In this document: one piece after another, positions 1-8,625 of the stretch
Layout of the letters: every line of letters starts with the position of its first letter
How positions within the stretch are numbered: the first letter of the stretch is position 1
Origin: Burkholderiales bacterium
Lineage (GTDB): Bacteria; Pseudomonadota; Gammaproteobacteria; Burkholderiales; Usitatibacteraceae
Direction of reading: 5' to 3'
Length of the DNA stretch: 10,746 bases
Assembly (NCBI GenBank): GCA_014378085.1
Contig: JACMOJ010000099.1
Coordinates: forward strand, 1 to 10,746
The notes under the pieces: model-generated
The model's input: the letters and a program-made list of their open reading frames with translations, nothing else
Database searches by the model: none
Told to the model about the DNA's origin: nothing
Translations under genes and position numbers: made by a program

Positions 1-416
1 ATGCGCACCAGTGTCTGGTCGAGCAGCAGGCAGACGGCGGCAAGTACCTCCTCGCGGGTGAGTCCGCGCGCGGCAAGGTCGCGGCGCAACTGGCGGCGGG
101 TGCGCGGCAAGGGATTGCCGAATTCCATCATGCGGCCAAACTTGTCTTCCTCGCGCGCGGCGCGCCAATCCGGGTGATAGATGTACTGCTTGCGACCGCG
201 CGCATCGCGGGCGGTGGCCTGTATGTGGCCGCGCTGGTCGGGGCAAATCCATACGTCTTCATACGCGGGCGGGATGGCCAGCGAGCGAATGCGCGCGAGC
301 TGGGCCTCATCGACGACGGCGCGGCCGTTGGCATGGCGGAACATGAAGCCTGCACCCTGACGAAGGCGGCGTATGCCGGGCTGCTGCTCGGAAGTCTGTC
401 TTAAGGCGGCTCGCAT
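1..416 (-). CDS. DNA topoisomerase IB, N-terminal part (3' end outside window)
   Basis: Partial gene read leftward; 138 complete codons are visible and the frame runs off the left edge without a stop. Type IB topoisomerases relax supercoils by nicking one strand through a 3'-phosphotyrosine. Seen in the translation: GIRRLRQGAGFMFRHANG, then LARIRSLAIPPAYEDVWICP, GHIQATARDARGRKQYIYHP and EDKFGRMMEFGNPLPRTRR, the run of N-terminal motifs typical of bacterial, poxvirus-like topoisomerase IB. The last visible residues, LDQTLVR, lead into the catalytic domain. That Arg is probably the first catalytic Arg (R130 in the vaccinia enzyme), an alignment I made by memory; the Tyr is outside. The start is the ATG at 416-414, the first ATG after an in-frame stop near 513. 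No strong ribosome-binding site precedes it. The gene is divergent from the microprotein at 684. The family call is firm. Confidence 0.9.
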   Translation of the reverse strand, partial: MRAALRQTSEQQPGIRRLRQGAGFMFRHANGRAVVDEAQLARIRSLAIPPAYEDVWICPDQRGHIQATARDARGRKQYIYHPDWRAAREEDKFGRMMEFGNPLPRTRRQLRRDLAARGLTREEVLAAVCLLLDQTLVR

Positions 417-683
417 GACGTCCCCGGTAACGGCGTTGAATGAAGCGTAAGTGTCAAGGTAGCGATGATTTGGATAAATCGGGCAAATGCGCGAATTTAT
501 GTTCGCGGCGGACTACAGGGGATGTGTTCCACCCAAGGGCGTCAGTATCACCATTATTTTGCGATGAAACGCATGACGACGCTGTCTCCGCGAAGCCCAT
601 TGATCACGCATTCGGCGTGAGACAACCGCAAAACTGCTACGATGATTGCTGAACTGCACCCAACGTGCAGATGGAGACCCAAC

Positions 684-854
684 ATGAGATTTAACGCACC
701 AACACAAATCACTTTTATCATTTCACTGGTGCTTGCCGCAGTCGCCGTTTTGTCGCGGTTTGTGGCCATTCAAAACGTATCAGTCAACGCATTTTGGATT
801 CTGCTTATCGCCTACATTGTGCTGGTGATCGGCTGCGTGTATCGGCGGCGCTAA
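684..854 (+). CDS. Small two-helix membrane protein, hypothetical
   Basis: Codes for 56 residues. After a short polar start (MRFNAPTQ) come two hydrophobic stretches, about residues 8-28 and 33-52, separated by a short turn containing NVSVNAF. The protein ends in a positive YRRR tail, which suggests a helical hairpin in the inner membrane with the C-terminus in the cytoplasm. The start is the ATG at 684, because GGAG at 673-676 lies 7 bases upstream; an in-frame ATG at 642 lacks such a site. Short proteins of this type, starting MRF-APTQ and with an NAFW motif before the second helix, are familiar to me as conserved hypotheticals of proteobacteria. No function is known to me. It stands alone, divergent from the topoisomerase gene, with a 267-base spacer in which I see no further gene. 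Confidence 0.75.
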   Translation: MRFNAPTQITFIISLVLAAVAVLSRFVAIQNVSVNAFWILLIAYIVLVIGCVYRRR

Positions 855-1367
855 ACAGCAGCTGGGGACAGGCGACTAATATTGTCTAAAACCCTAGCAT
901 TCACGAGGCTCCTGAGCCGAAAGTGTCTGTAAAACCCCGCCAGTACTAGAGTTTGTCTCGAATTTGACAGGCTGTGTTCGATATTTTCGAACCGCTCGTT
1001 GATTCGGCAAAGCATTCACATTCGCCTTCTTTATGCGACGGAATTGCTTCGGCCAGAGTGGTATCGCATTTGTGCTTGGAGTCTGTCGTAACGCGGAATT
1101 TCTTTTCGTGCGTGCAGCCGACACCGTGAAGCTTGCGCAGCCGCTTGATGCGGTTAAGCCCCGCCGCTATACCTTGTGCCGCCAACCCGGTTTGGATCTT
1201 CTCGGGCCCGTAAATGCCGCGACCCGCTATGTGCGACGGTGAACATACGGCCTTGTTGCCAAACGGCAATACTGCGCTAGTGCCTGTAGTTCCCAAGACA
1301 GGTTTAGCGCGCTGACTACAAATTGACGCCCTTAGCCCACCAATCAGAGACCCACACAAAGGTCAAA
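855..1367. other. Gene-poor spacer with an IS relic
   Basis: No intact gene is supported here. The only recognisable content is the IS3-family transposase fragment on the minus strand (about 999-1233). The flanks (855-998 and 1234-1367) show only small inverted repeats, for example GTTCGA/TCGAAC at 976-981 and 987-992 and TTGCC/GGCAA near 1256-1269. Neither is followed by a T-run. The promoter of the downstream kinase gene must lie here or further upstream, but I see no convincing -35/-10 pair. Confidence 0.5.
999..1233 (-). pseudogene. IS3-family transposase orfB remnant
   Basis: Reading leftward from 1233, the frame gives HIAGRGIYGPEKIQ, then AAGLNRIKRLRKLHGVGC and KKFRVTTDSKHK (to 1069). 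This is the N-terminal helix-turn-helix part of the IS3/IS911-type OrfB: the YGPxxIQxEL block, the NRIxRLMxxHG block, and the R(R/K)FKVTTDSKH block just before the integrase core. Beyond 1069 this frame loses similarity. The neighbouring frame continues as IPLWPKQFRRIKKAN to ALPNQ (ending 999), which fits the LPVAPNxxxRxF...PNQ block that should come next, so a frameshift around 1070-1080 is likely. The DDE integrase core, orfA and terminal inverted repeats are missing. It is therefore a dead, truncated insertion-sequence fragment. The family call is fairly firm; the downstream half is less certain. Confidence 0.75.
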
Positions 1368-3836
1368 ATGATAGCCGCTACCGATTTGCCCGACGCTACC
1401 ACCCTCAAAGCGTTGCGCGTCTCTGAGGCACGCTACCGCCGCCTGTTCGAAACGGCACGCGACGGCATCTTGCTGCTAAATGCGGAAACGGCACAGATCG
1501 AGGACGTCAACCCCTACCTGATCGAAATGCTCGGCTACTCGCACGCCGAGTTTTTGGGCAAGAAGCTTTGGGAAGTGGGACCCTTCGCAGACATCGCGCA
1601 GAGCAAGGAAATGTTTGCGGTGCTGCAGGACAAGGGATATGTCCGCTACGACGACCTGCCGCTAAAAACAAAAGGCGGTTTGCGCATCGACGTCGAATTC
1701 GTCAGCAATTCCTACGATTGTGAAGGCATCAGGGTCATCCAGTGCAACATTCGCAATATTACCGCCCGTAAAGCAGCGGAGCGCGCGCTGGCATCCATCA
1801 GCAAGCGTCATCAGCTCATTCTTTCGAACCTCTACGGCGGCATTCTGCTGATCAGTGAAGCGGGAACAGTCGAATTTGCCAACCAAGGATTTTGCAAGCT
1901 GTTCGACATCGATCTGCCTCCAGACCAATTGGCGGGCATGCTGGCGCCAGAAATCCAGAAGCTCGTGACCAAAACTTACGCTGATCCAGACGGAACGCTC
2001 GCGCGCGTCCGTGGCTTGGTTGCGGATGGCTTGCCGATTCACGACGAGCAAATCGCGATCATCGGCAACCGAACCTACGTGCGCGATTTTGTCCCGCTGG
2101 TGATGGAGGGCGAACGATGCGGCCGGCTTTGGTTTCACCACGATGTGACCGATCGCAAAATTGCCGAAGACGTGCTGCGCGAATTCAAGGTCATCGTCGA
2201 GGCCAGCGACGACGCGATTATCAGCAAATCGATGGACGGCACTATTGTGAGCTGGAACCCGGGGGCCGAAAAACTCTTCGGACATTCGTCTCAGGAAGCG
2301 ATCGGCAAAAATATTTCAATCATTATTCCGCTCGAGCGAATCGAAGAAGAGCCCGGAATATTTGTGACACTCGGCTTGGGCGAAAAGGTCGAGCACTTCG
2401 AAACCGTTCACGTCCACAAGAATGGCCGTTTGGTGGATATTTCTGCGACCATTTCGCCGATCCGCGATCATGCCAGCAAGGTGATCGGCGCGTCCCACAT
2501 CGCACGCGATATTACCGACCGAAAACGCGCCGAGGTCGAGCGCGCCAAACTCGAAGGGCAACTTCTGGAGTCGCAGAAAATGGAAGCGATCGGCACACTC
2601 GCCGGCGGCATCGCGCACGATTTCAACAACATCATCGCGGCAATCCTCGGCAATACCGAACTCGCGCGTGAAGATACCGACCCCGCCAACAAACTGGTCC
2701 TGCAAAGCTTGGAAGAAATTCGTAAGGCCGGCACCCGAGCCAGCCATCTGGTCCAGCAGATTCTTTCCTTTAGCCGCAAACAGCCGATGGAGCGTATGCG
2801 CATGTCGCTCGCCCCCATTGTAGAAGAGTCGGTGCGGTTGCTGCGCGCCACGCTGCCGGCCAGGGTGAGCTTGAATGTCCGGATAGCCAAAGACGTGCCG
2901 GAAGTAAACGCCGATGCCACCCAGATCGAGCAAATACTGCTCAATCTCGCCACCAACGCCGCGCAGGCAACCGGAAACGGGCCGCAAAAAATCGACATTT
3001 CGCTCGATGTTGTCGCGCTGGATGGCGCACTCACGGACAGGTTGCCCGCCTTCAAAGCCTCGGCCACGGCCGATCCACTACGCACCGCCGACCCACTACG
3101 CACCGCCGACCTTTTGCGCACCGCTGAATCATCGTGCGCAGTACGGCTTACGGTGAGCGATGCCGGCCCCGGCATAGAGAAGGCCATCCTTGCGCGGATA
3201 TTCGAGCCGTTTTTTACCACTAAGCAGGTTGGCGAAGGAACCGGGTTGGGCCTGTCGGTGGTTCGCGGCATCGTGCAGTCGCACGAAGGCCAGATCGTCG
3301 CCGAAAGTGAGCCGGGCAAAGGCACCACGTTTACGATGTACTTTCCTTGCGCGCCGGTGCTCGCCTCGTATCACGCTTCCGGGCACGCTTCCGGGCACGC
3401 TTCGGGGTCGATTGCGGCCACGCACGCCGCGACGGCCGCCGCCGCCGGTCGGCGACTTTTGTATATCGACGATGACGACGCGTTGATATACCTGGTTACG
3501 CGCATGCTGGAACGGCATGGATTCGTCGTCAGCGGCTACACAGATCCGCGCGAAGCACTGAAGGCGCTACGCGCGGCACCCGACGGCTTCGACATGGTGG
3601 TGACCGACTACAACATGCCCTACCTGTCCGGCTTGGACGTGGCGCGTGCGGTGCGCAATTTGTTACCCCGCATGCCAGTGGCCATCGCGTCGGGATTTAT
3701 CGACGCGACCCTGCTCGCGCAAGCCGACGAATCCGGTGCACGCGAGCTAATCATCAAAGCGGCAACGATCGAAATCTACTGCGCGGCAATCGAGCGGCTC
3801 GCGCAGTCAGTAGGGGAAGCGACCGTAAAGCGGTGA
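1368..3836 (+). CDS. Hybrid sensor histidine kinase (PAS x3, HisKA, HATPase, REC)
   Basis: Codes for 822 residues. I see no membrane segment or signal peptide, so a cytoplasmic sensor is likely. Domains by residue: PAS 1 about 19-135, PAS 2 145-267, PAS 3 269-388, HisKA with phospho-acceptor His 417 in GGIAHDFNN, then a HATPase with N-box NLATNAAQA (526-534), G1 box DAGPGI (598-603), FEPFFTTK, and G2 box GEGTGLGLS (622-630). The C-terminal receiver domain has acidic Asp 701-704, phospho-acceptor Asp 747 (VVTDYNMP), Ser 775 and Lys 797. The Pro that normally follows this Lys is Ala. ATG 1368 is chosen because AAAGG lies 5 bases upstream; the frame is open to a TTG at 1323 with no such site. 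Two in-frame minisatellites occur, one inside the ATPase domain and one in the HATPase-REC linker. No partner regulator is adjacent, so the signal and target are unknown. Confidence 0.93.
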   Translation: MIAATDLPDATTLKALRVSEARYRRLFETARDGILLLNAETAQIEDVNPYLIEMLGYSHAEFLGKKLWEVGPFADIAQSKEMFAVLQDKGYVRYDDLPLKTKGGLRIDVEFVSNSYDCEGIRVIQCNIRNITARKAAERALASISKRHQLILSNLYGGILLISEAGTVEFANQGFCKLFDIDLPPDQLAGMLAPEIQKLVTKTYADPDGTLARVRGLVADGLPIHDEQIAIIGNRTYVRDFVPLVMEGERCGRLWFHHDVTDRKIAEDVLREFKVIVEASDDAIISKSMDGTIVSWNPGAEKLFGHSSQEAIGKNISIIIPLERIEEEPGIFVTLGLGEKVEHFETVHVHKNGRLVDISATISPIRDHASKVIGASHIARDITDRKRAEVERAKLEGQLLESQKMEAIGTLAGGIAHDFNNIIAAILGNTELAREDTDPANKLVLQSLEEIRKAGTRASHLVQQILSFSRKQPMERMRMSLAPIVEESVRLLRATLPARVSLNVRIAKDVPEVNADATQIEQILLNLATNAAQATGNGPQKIDISLDVVALDGALTDRLPAFKASATADPLRTADPLRTADLLRTAESSCAVRLTVSDAGPGIEKAILARIFEPFFTTKQVGEGTGLGLSVVRGIVQSHEGQIVAESEPGKGTTFTMYFPCAPVLASYHASGHASGHASGSIAATHAATAAAAGRRLLYIDDDDALIYLVTRMLERHGFVVSGYTDPREALKALRAAPDGFDMVVTDYNMPYLSGLDVARAVRNLLPRMPVAIASGFIDATLLAQADESGARELIIKAATIEIYCAAIERLAQSVGEATVKR
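3072..3125 (+). repeat. 18-base in-frame minisatellite, 3 units, in the kinase gene
   Basis: Three consecutive 18-base units (3072-3089, 3090-3107, 3108-3125) encode DPLRTA, DPLRTA and DLLRTA. Units 1 and 2 differ by one base; unit 3 is more diverged. They lie between the N-box and the G1 box of the HATPase domain, in a surface-loop position, and keep the reading frame. This looks like expansion by replication slippage. Confidence 0.92.
3372..3407 (+). repeat. 12-base in-frame minisatellite, 3 units, HATPase-REC linker
   Basis: Three 12-base units based on CACGCTTCCGGG (3372-3383, 3384-3395, 3396-3407) encode HASG three times. The third unit differs by one base. The repeat is followed by an Ala-rich stretch and forms the flexible linker between the ATPase domain and the receiver domain. 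Confidence 0.92.
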
Positions 3837-3908
3837 CCGGGATGCAAGCCGACACTGGTTTGGTCCCTGCGTCCGGGAAATCTGTATGACCGCTATCGCG
3901 AAGTCACT

Positions 3909-3985
3909 GTGGGGTGGGCAAAGCGCAGCGTGCCCACGAGCTAACGCAATGCTCTTGTGGGCAAGCTCTGCTTTGCCCACCCTAC
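3909..3985. repeat. Long imperfect inverted repeat, MITE/REP-like element
   Basis: Arm 1 (3909-3937) and the reverse complement of arm 2 (3957-3985) match at 25 of 29 positions. Each arm has the core GGGTGGGCAAAGC at its outer end and TGCCCAC or its complement at its inner end. The stem can extend through GAGC (3938-3941) pairing with GCTC (3951-3954), leaving a small loop. Each arm is also partly self-complementary (TGGGCA with TGCCCA). GGTGGGCAAAGC...TGCCCAC repeats are familiar as dispersed intergenic elements in proteobacteria. It sits between the kinase and the microprotein gene. There is no T-run after it, so it is not a standard terminator, although it could stabilise the 3' end of the kinase mRNA. 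Confidence 0.8.
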
Positions 3986-4056
3986 CAATTACGATGTCCG
4001 CTTTCGGAAAATCTGAATGTCGGCTTTGGGTGGCGGATCACACGCATAAACTCTTT

Positions 4057-4086
4057 TTGCCGCGAGACCCGCATAAGGCGTACAGT
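4057..4086 (+). promoter_or_regulatory. Possible sigma-70 promoter for the microprotein at 4135
   Basis: TTGCCG (4057-4062) and TACAGT (4081-4086) are separated by 18 bases and lie 48 bases upstream of the ATG at 4135. Each hexamer matches the consensus at 4 of 6 positions. This is a weak match chosen by position and spacing only. Confidence 0.3.
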
Positions 4087-4134
4087 CGTCAGGCTTGTGA
4101 GAATCGTCTTGCTCGCTCCAACAGGAGAATGGCC

Positions 4135-4293
4135 ATGGCCGAAAAGAGTAAGAGTGTTGACAGCAGTCGTCCCAAAACGCTTGGCACCCCCTTCAAGGAC
4201 ATGCCGTCTGCCACCAAAATCCGCTGGATGTTAAAGCTTGTTGTCTGTGTGATGTCATTCGGATTTATTTTTCCGAACGTCATGAGTGATTAG
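4135..4293 (+). CDS. Small single-helix membrane protein, hypothetical
   Basis: Codes for 52 residues: a polar N-terminal half (MAEKSKSVDSSRPKTLGTPF, then KDMPSATKIRW) followed by one hydrophobic segment, about residues 31-48, ending FGFIFPNVMSD. This suggests a single-pass inner-membrane protein with a cytoplasmic, Lys/Ser-rich N-terminus. ATG 4135 is preferred because GGAG (4124-4127) lies 7 bases upstream. Another in-frame ATG at 4129 is only one base from that site, and the frame is open further upstream to 3886 without a better start. The gene is convergent with astB, with only 60 bases between their stops. I do not recognise a function. Confidence 0.65.
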   Translation: MAEKSKSVDSSRPKTLGTPFKDMPSATKIRWMLKLVVCVMSFGFIFPNVMSD

Positions 4294-4314
4294 CGACTAG
4301 TCGACCAGCAACGC

Positions 4315-4334
4315 ACAACACAACACAACACAAA
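4315..4334. repeat. Pentanucleotide microsatellite (ACAAC)n
   Basis: Three perfect ACAAC units plus a fourth ending in A lie between the convergent stop codons of the microprotein and astB. This is a simple slippage-type repeat with no coding role. Confidence 0.85.
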
Positions 4335-4350
4335 CTCGCCTATCGGCGGG
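4335..4350 (-). terminator. Weak candidate terminator for astB
   Basis: A short stem (4335-4340 with 4345-4350, loop TATC) lies directly after the astB stop. In the minus-strand transcript the stem has five pairs and one A-C mismatch and is followed by TTTGTGTTGTG rather than a clean U-run. It may act as a poor terminator. The same stem in the plus-strand transcript has a G-U pair but no following T-run. Confidence 0.25.
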
Positions 4351-4353
4351 CAT

Positions 4354-5751
4354 CTACAGCGCTTTCTTCCCCAAACCTCCCGTCCCACCTAGACTTTGCA
4401 ACTGAAACGGATACACCGTGCCGAGGTTGAGGATTGAGGTCAGTTCATCCAACGCCGTGCGCACTTCGCTGATCAATGCGGGGTCGGTAAGATCGGCATC
4501 AGCCATGCGATCGCGGTAGTGTGTCTCCACCCAAGTAACTAGCCGTGCGTTCAACATGTCATTGAGCACCACGTTAGGGTTCACTGCATTCGCTTCTGCA
4601 GCAGTGAGTTCAACACGAAGCCGCAAACACGCCGGCCCACCACCGTTCATCATGCTTTCGCGCAGATCAAACACGAGTGTTTCATTTAACACTGGATGTG
4701 TGGCAACTAAAGCCTGCAAATAACTCCACACGCGTGCGTTCGCGCGGCACTCATCCGGCACCACAATGGCCATGTTGCCGTCGGGTTTTGACAACAATTG
4801 GCTGTTAAAAAGATAACTCGATACCGCATCCTCGACAGTCACGTCGGCCTCGGCGACGTTGATGACAACAAAGCCATCGCCAAACTTTGACTGTAATTCT
4901 GAAATGACGGCCGCCTGATTGGCAAAGGCGCGTTCGTGGCAGAACAACAATTCACGGTGCCCCACCGCAATCACGTCGTTGTGAAACACACCGGCATCGA
5001 TCACATCGGGATTTTGTTGCGCAAACACGGTAGCCGATACATCAAGTCCGTGCAAACGCGCAACCGCCCCGGAGGCTTCCCGCGATTGGCGCGCCGGAAA
5101 TTTTTTGGGCGCTGGTGCAGTAGGGTCAAAACCGGCTGCGCCATAAACAAAAAACTCCACGCCCTTCGCACCAATGCGCCGCGCAAATCGTGTGTGATTC
5201 GCCGCACCCTCGTCGCCAAATTGCGGGCACGACGGTAGCGCCGCATGGTGGGCAAAACACTTTTCGTCGGCGAACATCGCACGCAGGATGCGAGATGTGG
5301 TCGGATGCTCCATCGAGCGGTGAAATTTGTTATTGAGGTTTGCCGCTGTGAAATGCACACGTCGGTCAGCGGTATTCGCACTCGGGCTCACCGTGGCCGC
5401 GTTGGCCGACCACATCGACGAGGCCGACATTACCGCATTAAATACCGGGCGTGCGTCACGTGCAGCCGCCTTCAACACCGCAGCATCGTCCCCTGAAAAC
5501 CCTAACGCGCGAAGTACGGCAATGTTGGGGCGCTCTTGTGGCGCTAACACGCCTTGTTTCCAGCCGCGATCGGCCAACGCCTTCATTTTGGCCAGGCCCT
5601 GCAACGCGGCAAGTTTGGGATTCGCCATCACACCGTGGTTCTTTGCTGAGGCGATATTGCCAAACGAAAGACCGCTGTAGTTATGCGTCGGCCCCACCAG
5701 CCCGTCGAAATTCCACTCGTTCGCTGTCGCTTCTACCATCGTCTCGTTCAT
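4354..5751 (-). CDS. astB: N-succinylarginine dihydrolase AstB
   Basis: Codes for 465 residues (about 447 in E. coli). It is the second AST enzyme: N2-succinylarginine plus water gives N2-succinylornithine, CO2 and two NH3, in the cytosol. The family signature is clear from end to end: [21 protein letters not shown] at the start, [11 protein letters not shown], the NLNNKFHRS block, [20 protein letters not shown] and [19 protein letters not shown]. The catalytic triad of this amidinotransferase-fold family can be placed at Glu 181 (GDEGAANH), His 257 ([11 protein letters not shown]) and Cys 375 ([10 protein letters not shown]). The start is ATG 5751, with GGAAG five bases upstream; an in-frame GTG at 5799 would lie inside the tandem-repeat region and is rejected. 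A short Gly-rich C-terminal tail follows the family's usual VYPFQ end. The 340-base gap from astD suggests partly separate control. Confidence 0.97.
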   Translation of the reverse strand: MNETMVEATANEWNFDGLVGPTHNYSGLSFGNIASAKNHGVMANPKLAALQGLAKMKALADRGWKQGVLAPQERPNIAVLRALGFSGDDAAVLKAAARDARPVFNAVMSASSMWSANAATVSPSANTADRRVHFTAANLNNKFHRSMEHPTTSRILRAMFADEKCFAHHAALPSCPQFGDEGAANHTRFARRIGAKGVEFFVYGAAGFDPTAPAPKKFPARQSREASGAVARLHGLDVSATVFAQQNPDVIDAGVFHNDVIAVGHRELLFCHERAFANQAAVISELQSKFGDGFVVINVAEADVTVEDAVSSYLFNSQLLSKPDGNMAIVVPDECRANARVWSYLQALVATHPVLNETLVFDLRESMMNGGGPACLRLRVELTAAEANAVNPNVVLNDMLNARLVTWVETHYRDRMADADLTDPALISEVRTALDELTSILNLGTVYPFQLQSLGGTGGLGKKAL

Positions 5752-5790
5752 GGTCGCTTCCGTTTTTTTCACACTGATTTCGATATTTAT

Positions 5791-5876
5791 TGACGCCACA
5801 CATCGTTATTGACGCGGCACATTGCTATTGATGCGGCATATTGTTTTTGATGCCACACATCGTTTTTGATGCGACA
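5791..5876. repeat. 19-base tandem repeats upstream of astB
   Basis: Four full 19-base units start at 5791, 5810, 5829 and 5848, and a partial fifth starts at 5867. All begin TGA(C/T)GC and most continue with (C/G)(C/G)CA(C/T)AT. Units 1 and 4 are nearly identical (TGACGCCACACATCGTTAT and TGATGCCACACATCGTTTT), as are 2 and 3. A degenerate half-unit may precede unit 1. The period is not a multiple of three and the array lies just ahead of the astB ribosome-binding site, so it is noncoding. It could be a regulator-binding array or a slippage product; the sequence does not decide. Confidence 0.85.
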
Positions 5877-5965
5877 ACTGGATGACGAAAGATTTCAGTC
5901 ACCCTGTTTTTGCCTCTGGTTACCTACGACAAAACTGTGCAGCGTACCTATGTCGGTGTCTGCAA

Positions 5966-6055
5966 ATCCTCACCCACCCCCGCCGTCCTACGACGACTCA
6001 CTGCCCCCTTTGTAAAGGGAGCAGGCAAACGCAGCGAAGCCGGGGCATTTTGAAA
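5966..6055. repeat. Dispersed-repeat-like segment with a near-perfect palindrome
   Basis: The core is a 24-base palindrome at 6001-6024: CTGCCCCCTTT and AAAGGGAGCAG pair with one mismatch around a central GT. It is flanked by a C-rich stretch (5966-5990) and by GCAGCGAAGCCGGGGCATTT (6031-6050). This composition, CCCCCTTT...AAAGGGGG with a GAAGCCGGGG flank, resembles short dispersed repeats seen between genes in many beta- and gammaproteobacteria. It lies between astD and astB. No T-run follows on the minus strand, so it is not a canonical terminator for astD, but the hairpin could cap or thin the transcript before astB. Confidence 0.5.
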
Positions 6056-6091
6056 CGTCATTTCCTAAAGCTAGCCTGATTAATCAAAAAT

Positions 6092-8618
<2,527 letters not shown>

Positions 8619-8625
<7 letters not shown>

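Noticed and set aside
174..404. Plus-strand frame of 76 codons at the left edge
   Set aside because: It is the shadow of the minus-strand topoisomerase IB frame, whose motifs are unmistakable.
440..652. Possible small gene in the spacer between the topoisomerase and the microprotein
   Set aside because: No ribosome-binding site and a composition without a recognisable fold; probably chance.
976..992. GTTCGA/TCGAAC hairpin as a terminator
   Set aside because: Six-base AT-containing stem with no T-run on either side; too weak to support.
946..1359. Intact 137-codon minus-strand frame as a real gene
   Set aside because: Only the middle part resembles IS3 OrfB; both ends are unrelated sequence, so this is a transposase fragment with chance flanks.
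1323..1367. TTG start for the kinase at 1323
   Set aside because: No ribosome-binding site; ATG 1368 has AAAGG five bases upstream and the PAS domain starts after it.
2468..3328. Long antisense open frame (286 codons) opposite the kinase gene
   Set aside because: It lies opposite a clear kinase catalytic domain, its translation has no recognisable motif and is Ser/Arg/Ala-rich in the way of high-GC antisense frames. The same applies to the frames at 1662-2285 and 2316-2987.
5752..5799. Upstream GTG start for astB at 5799
   Set aside because: The extension would read into the repeat region, has no ribosome-binding site and is not present in the family, while ATG 5751 has GGAAG at good spacing.
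5791..5876. CRISPR-like array
   Set aside because: The 19-base units are directly adjacent with no spacers, and no cas genes are in the window.
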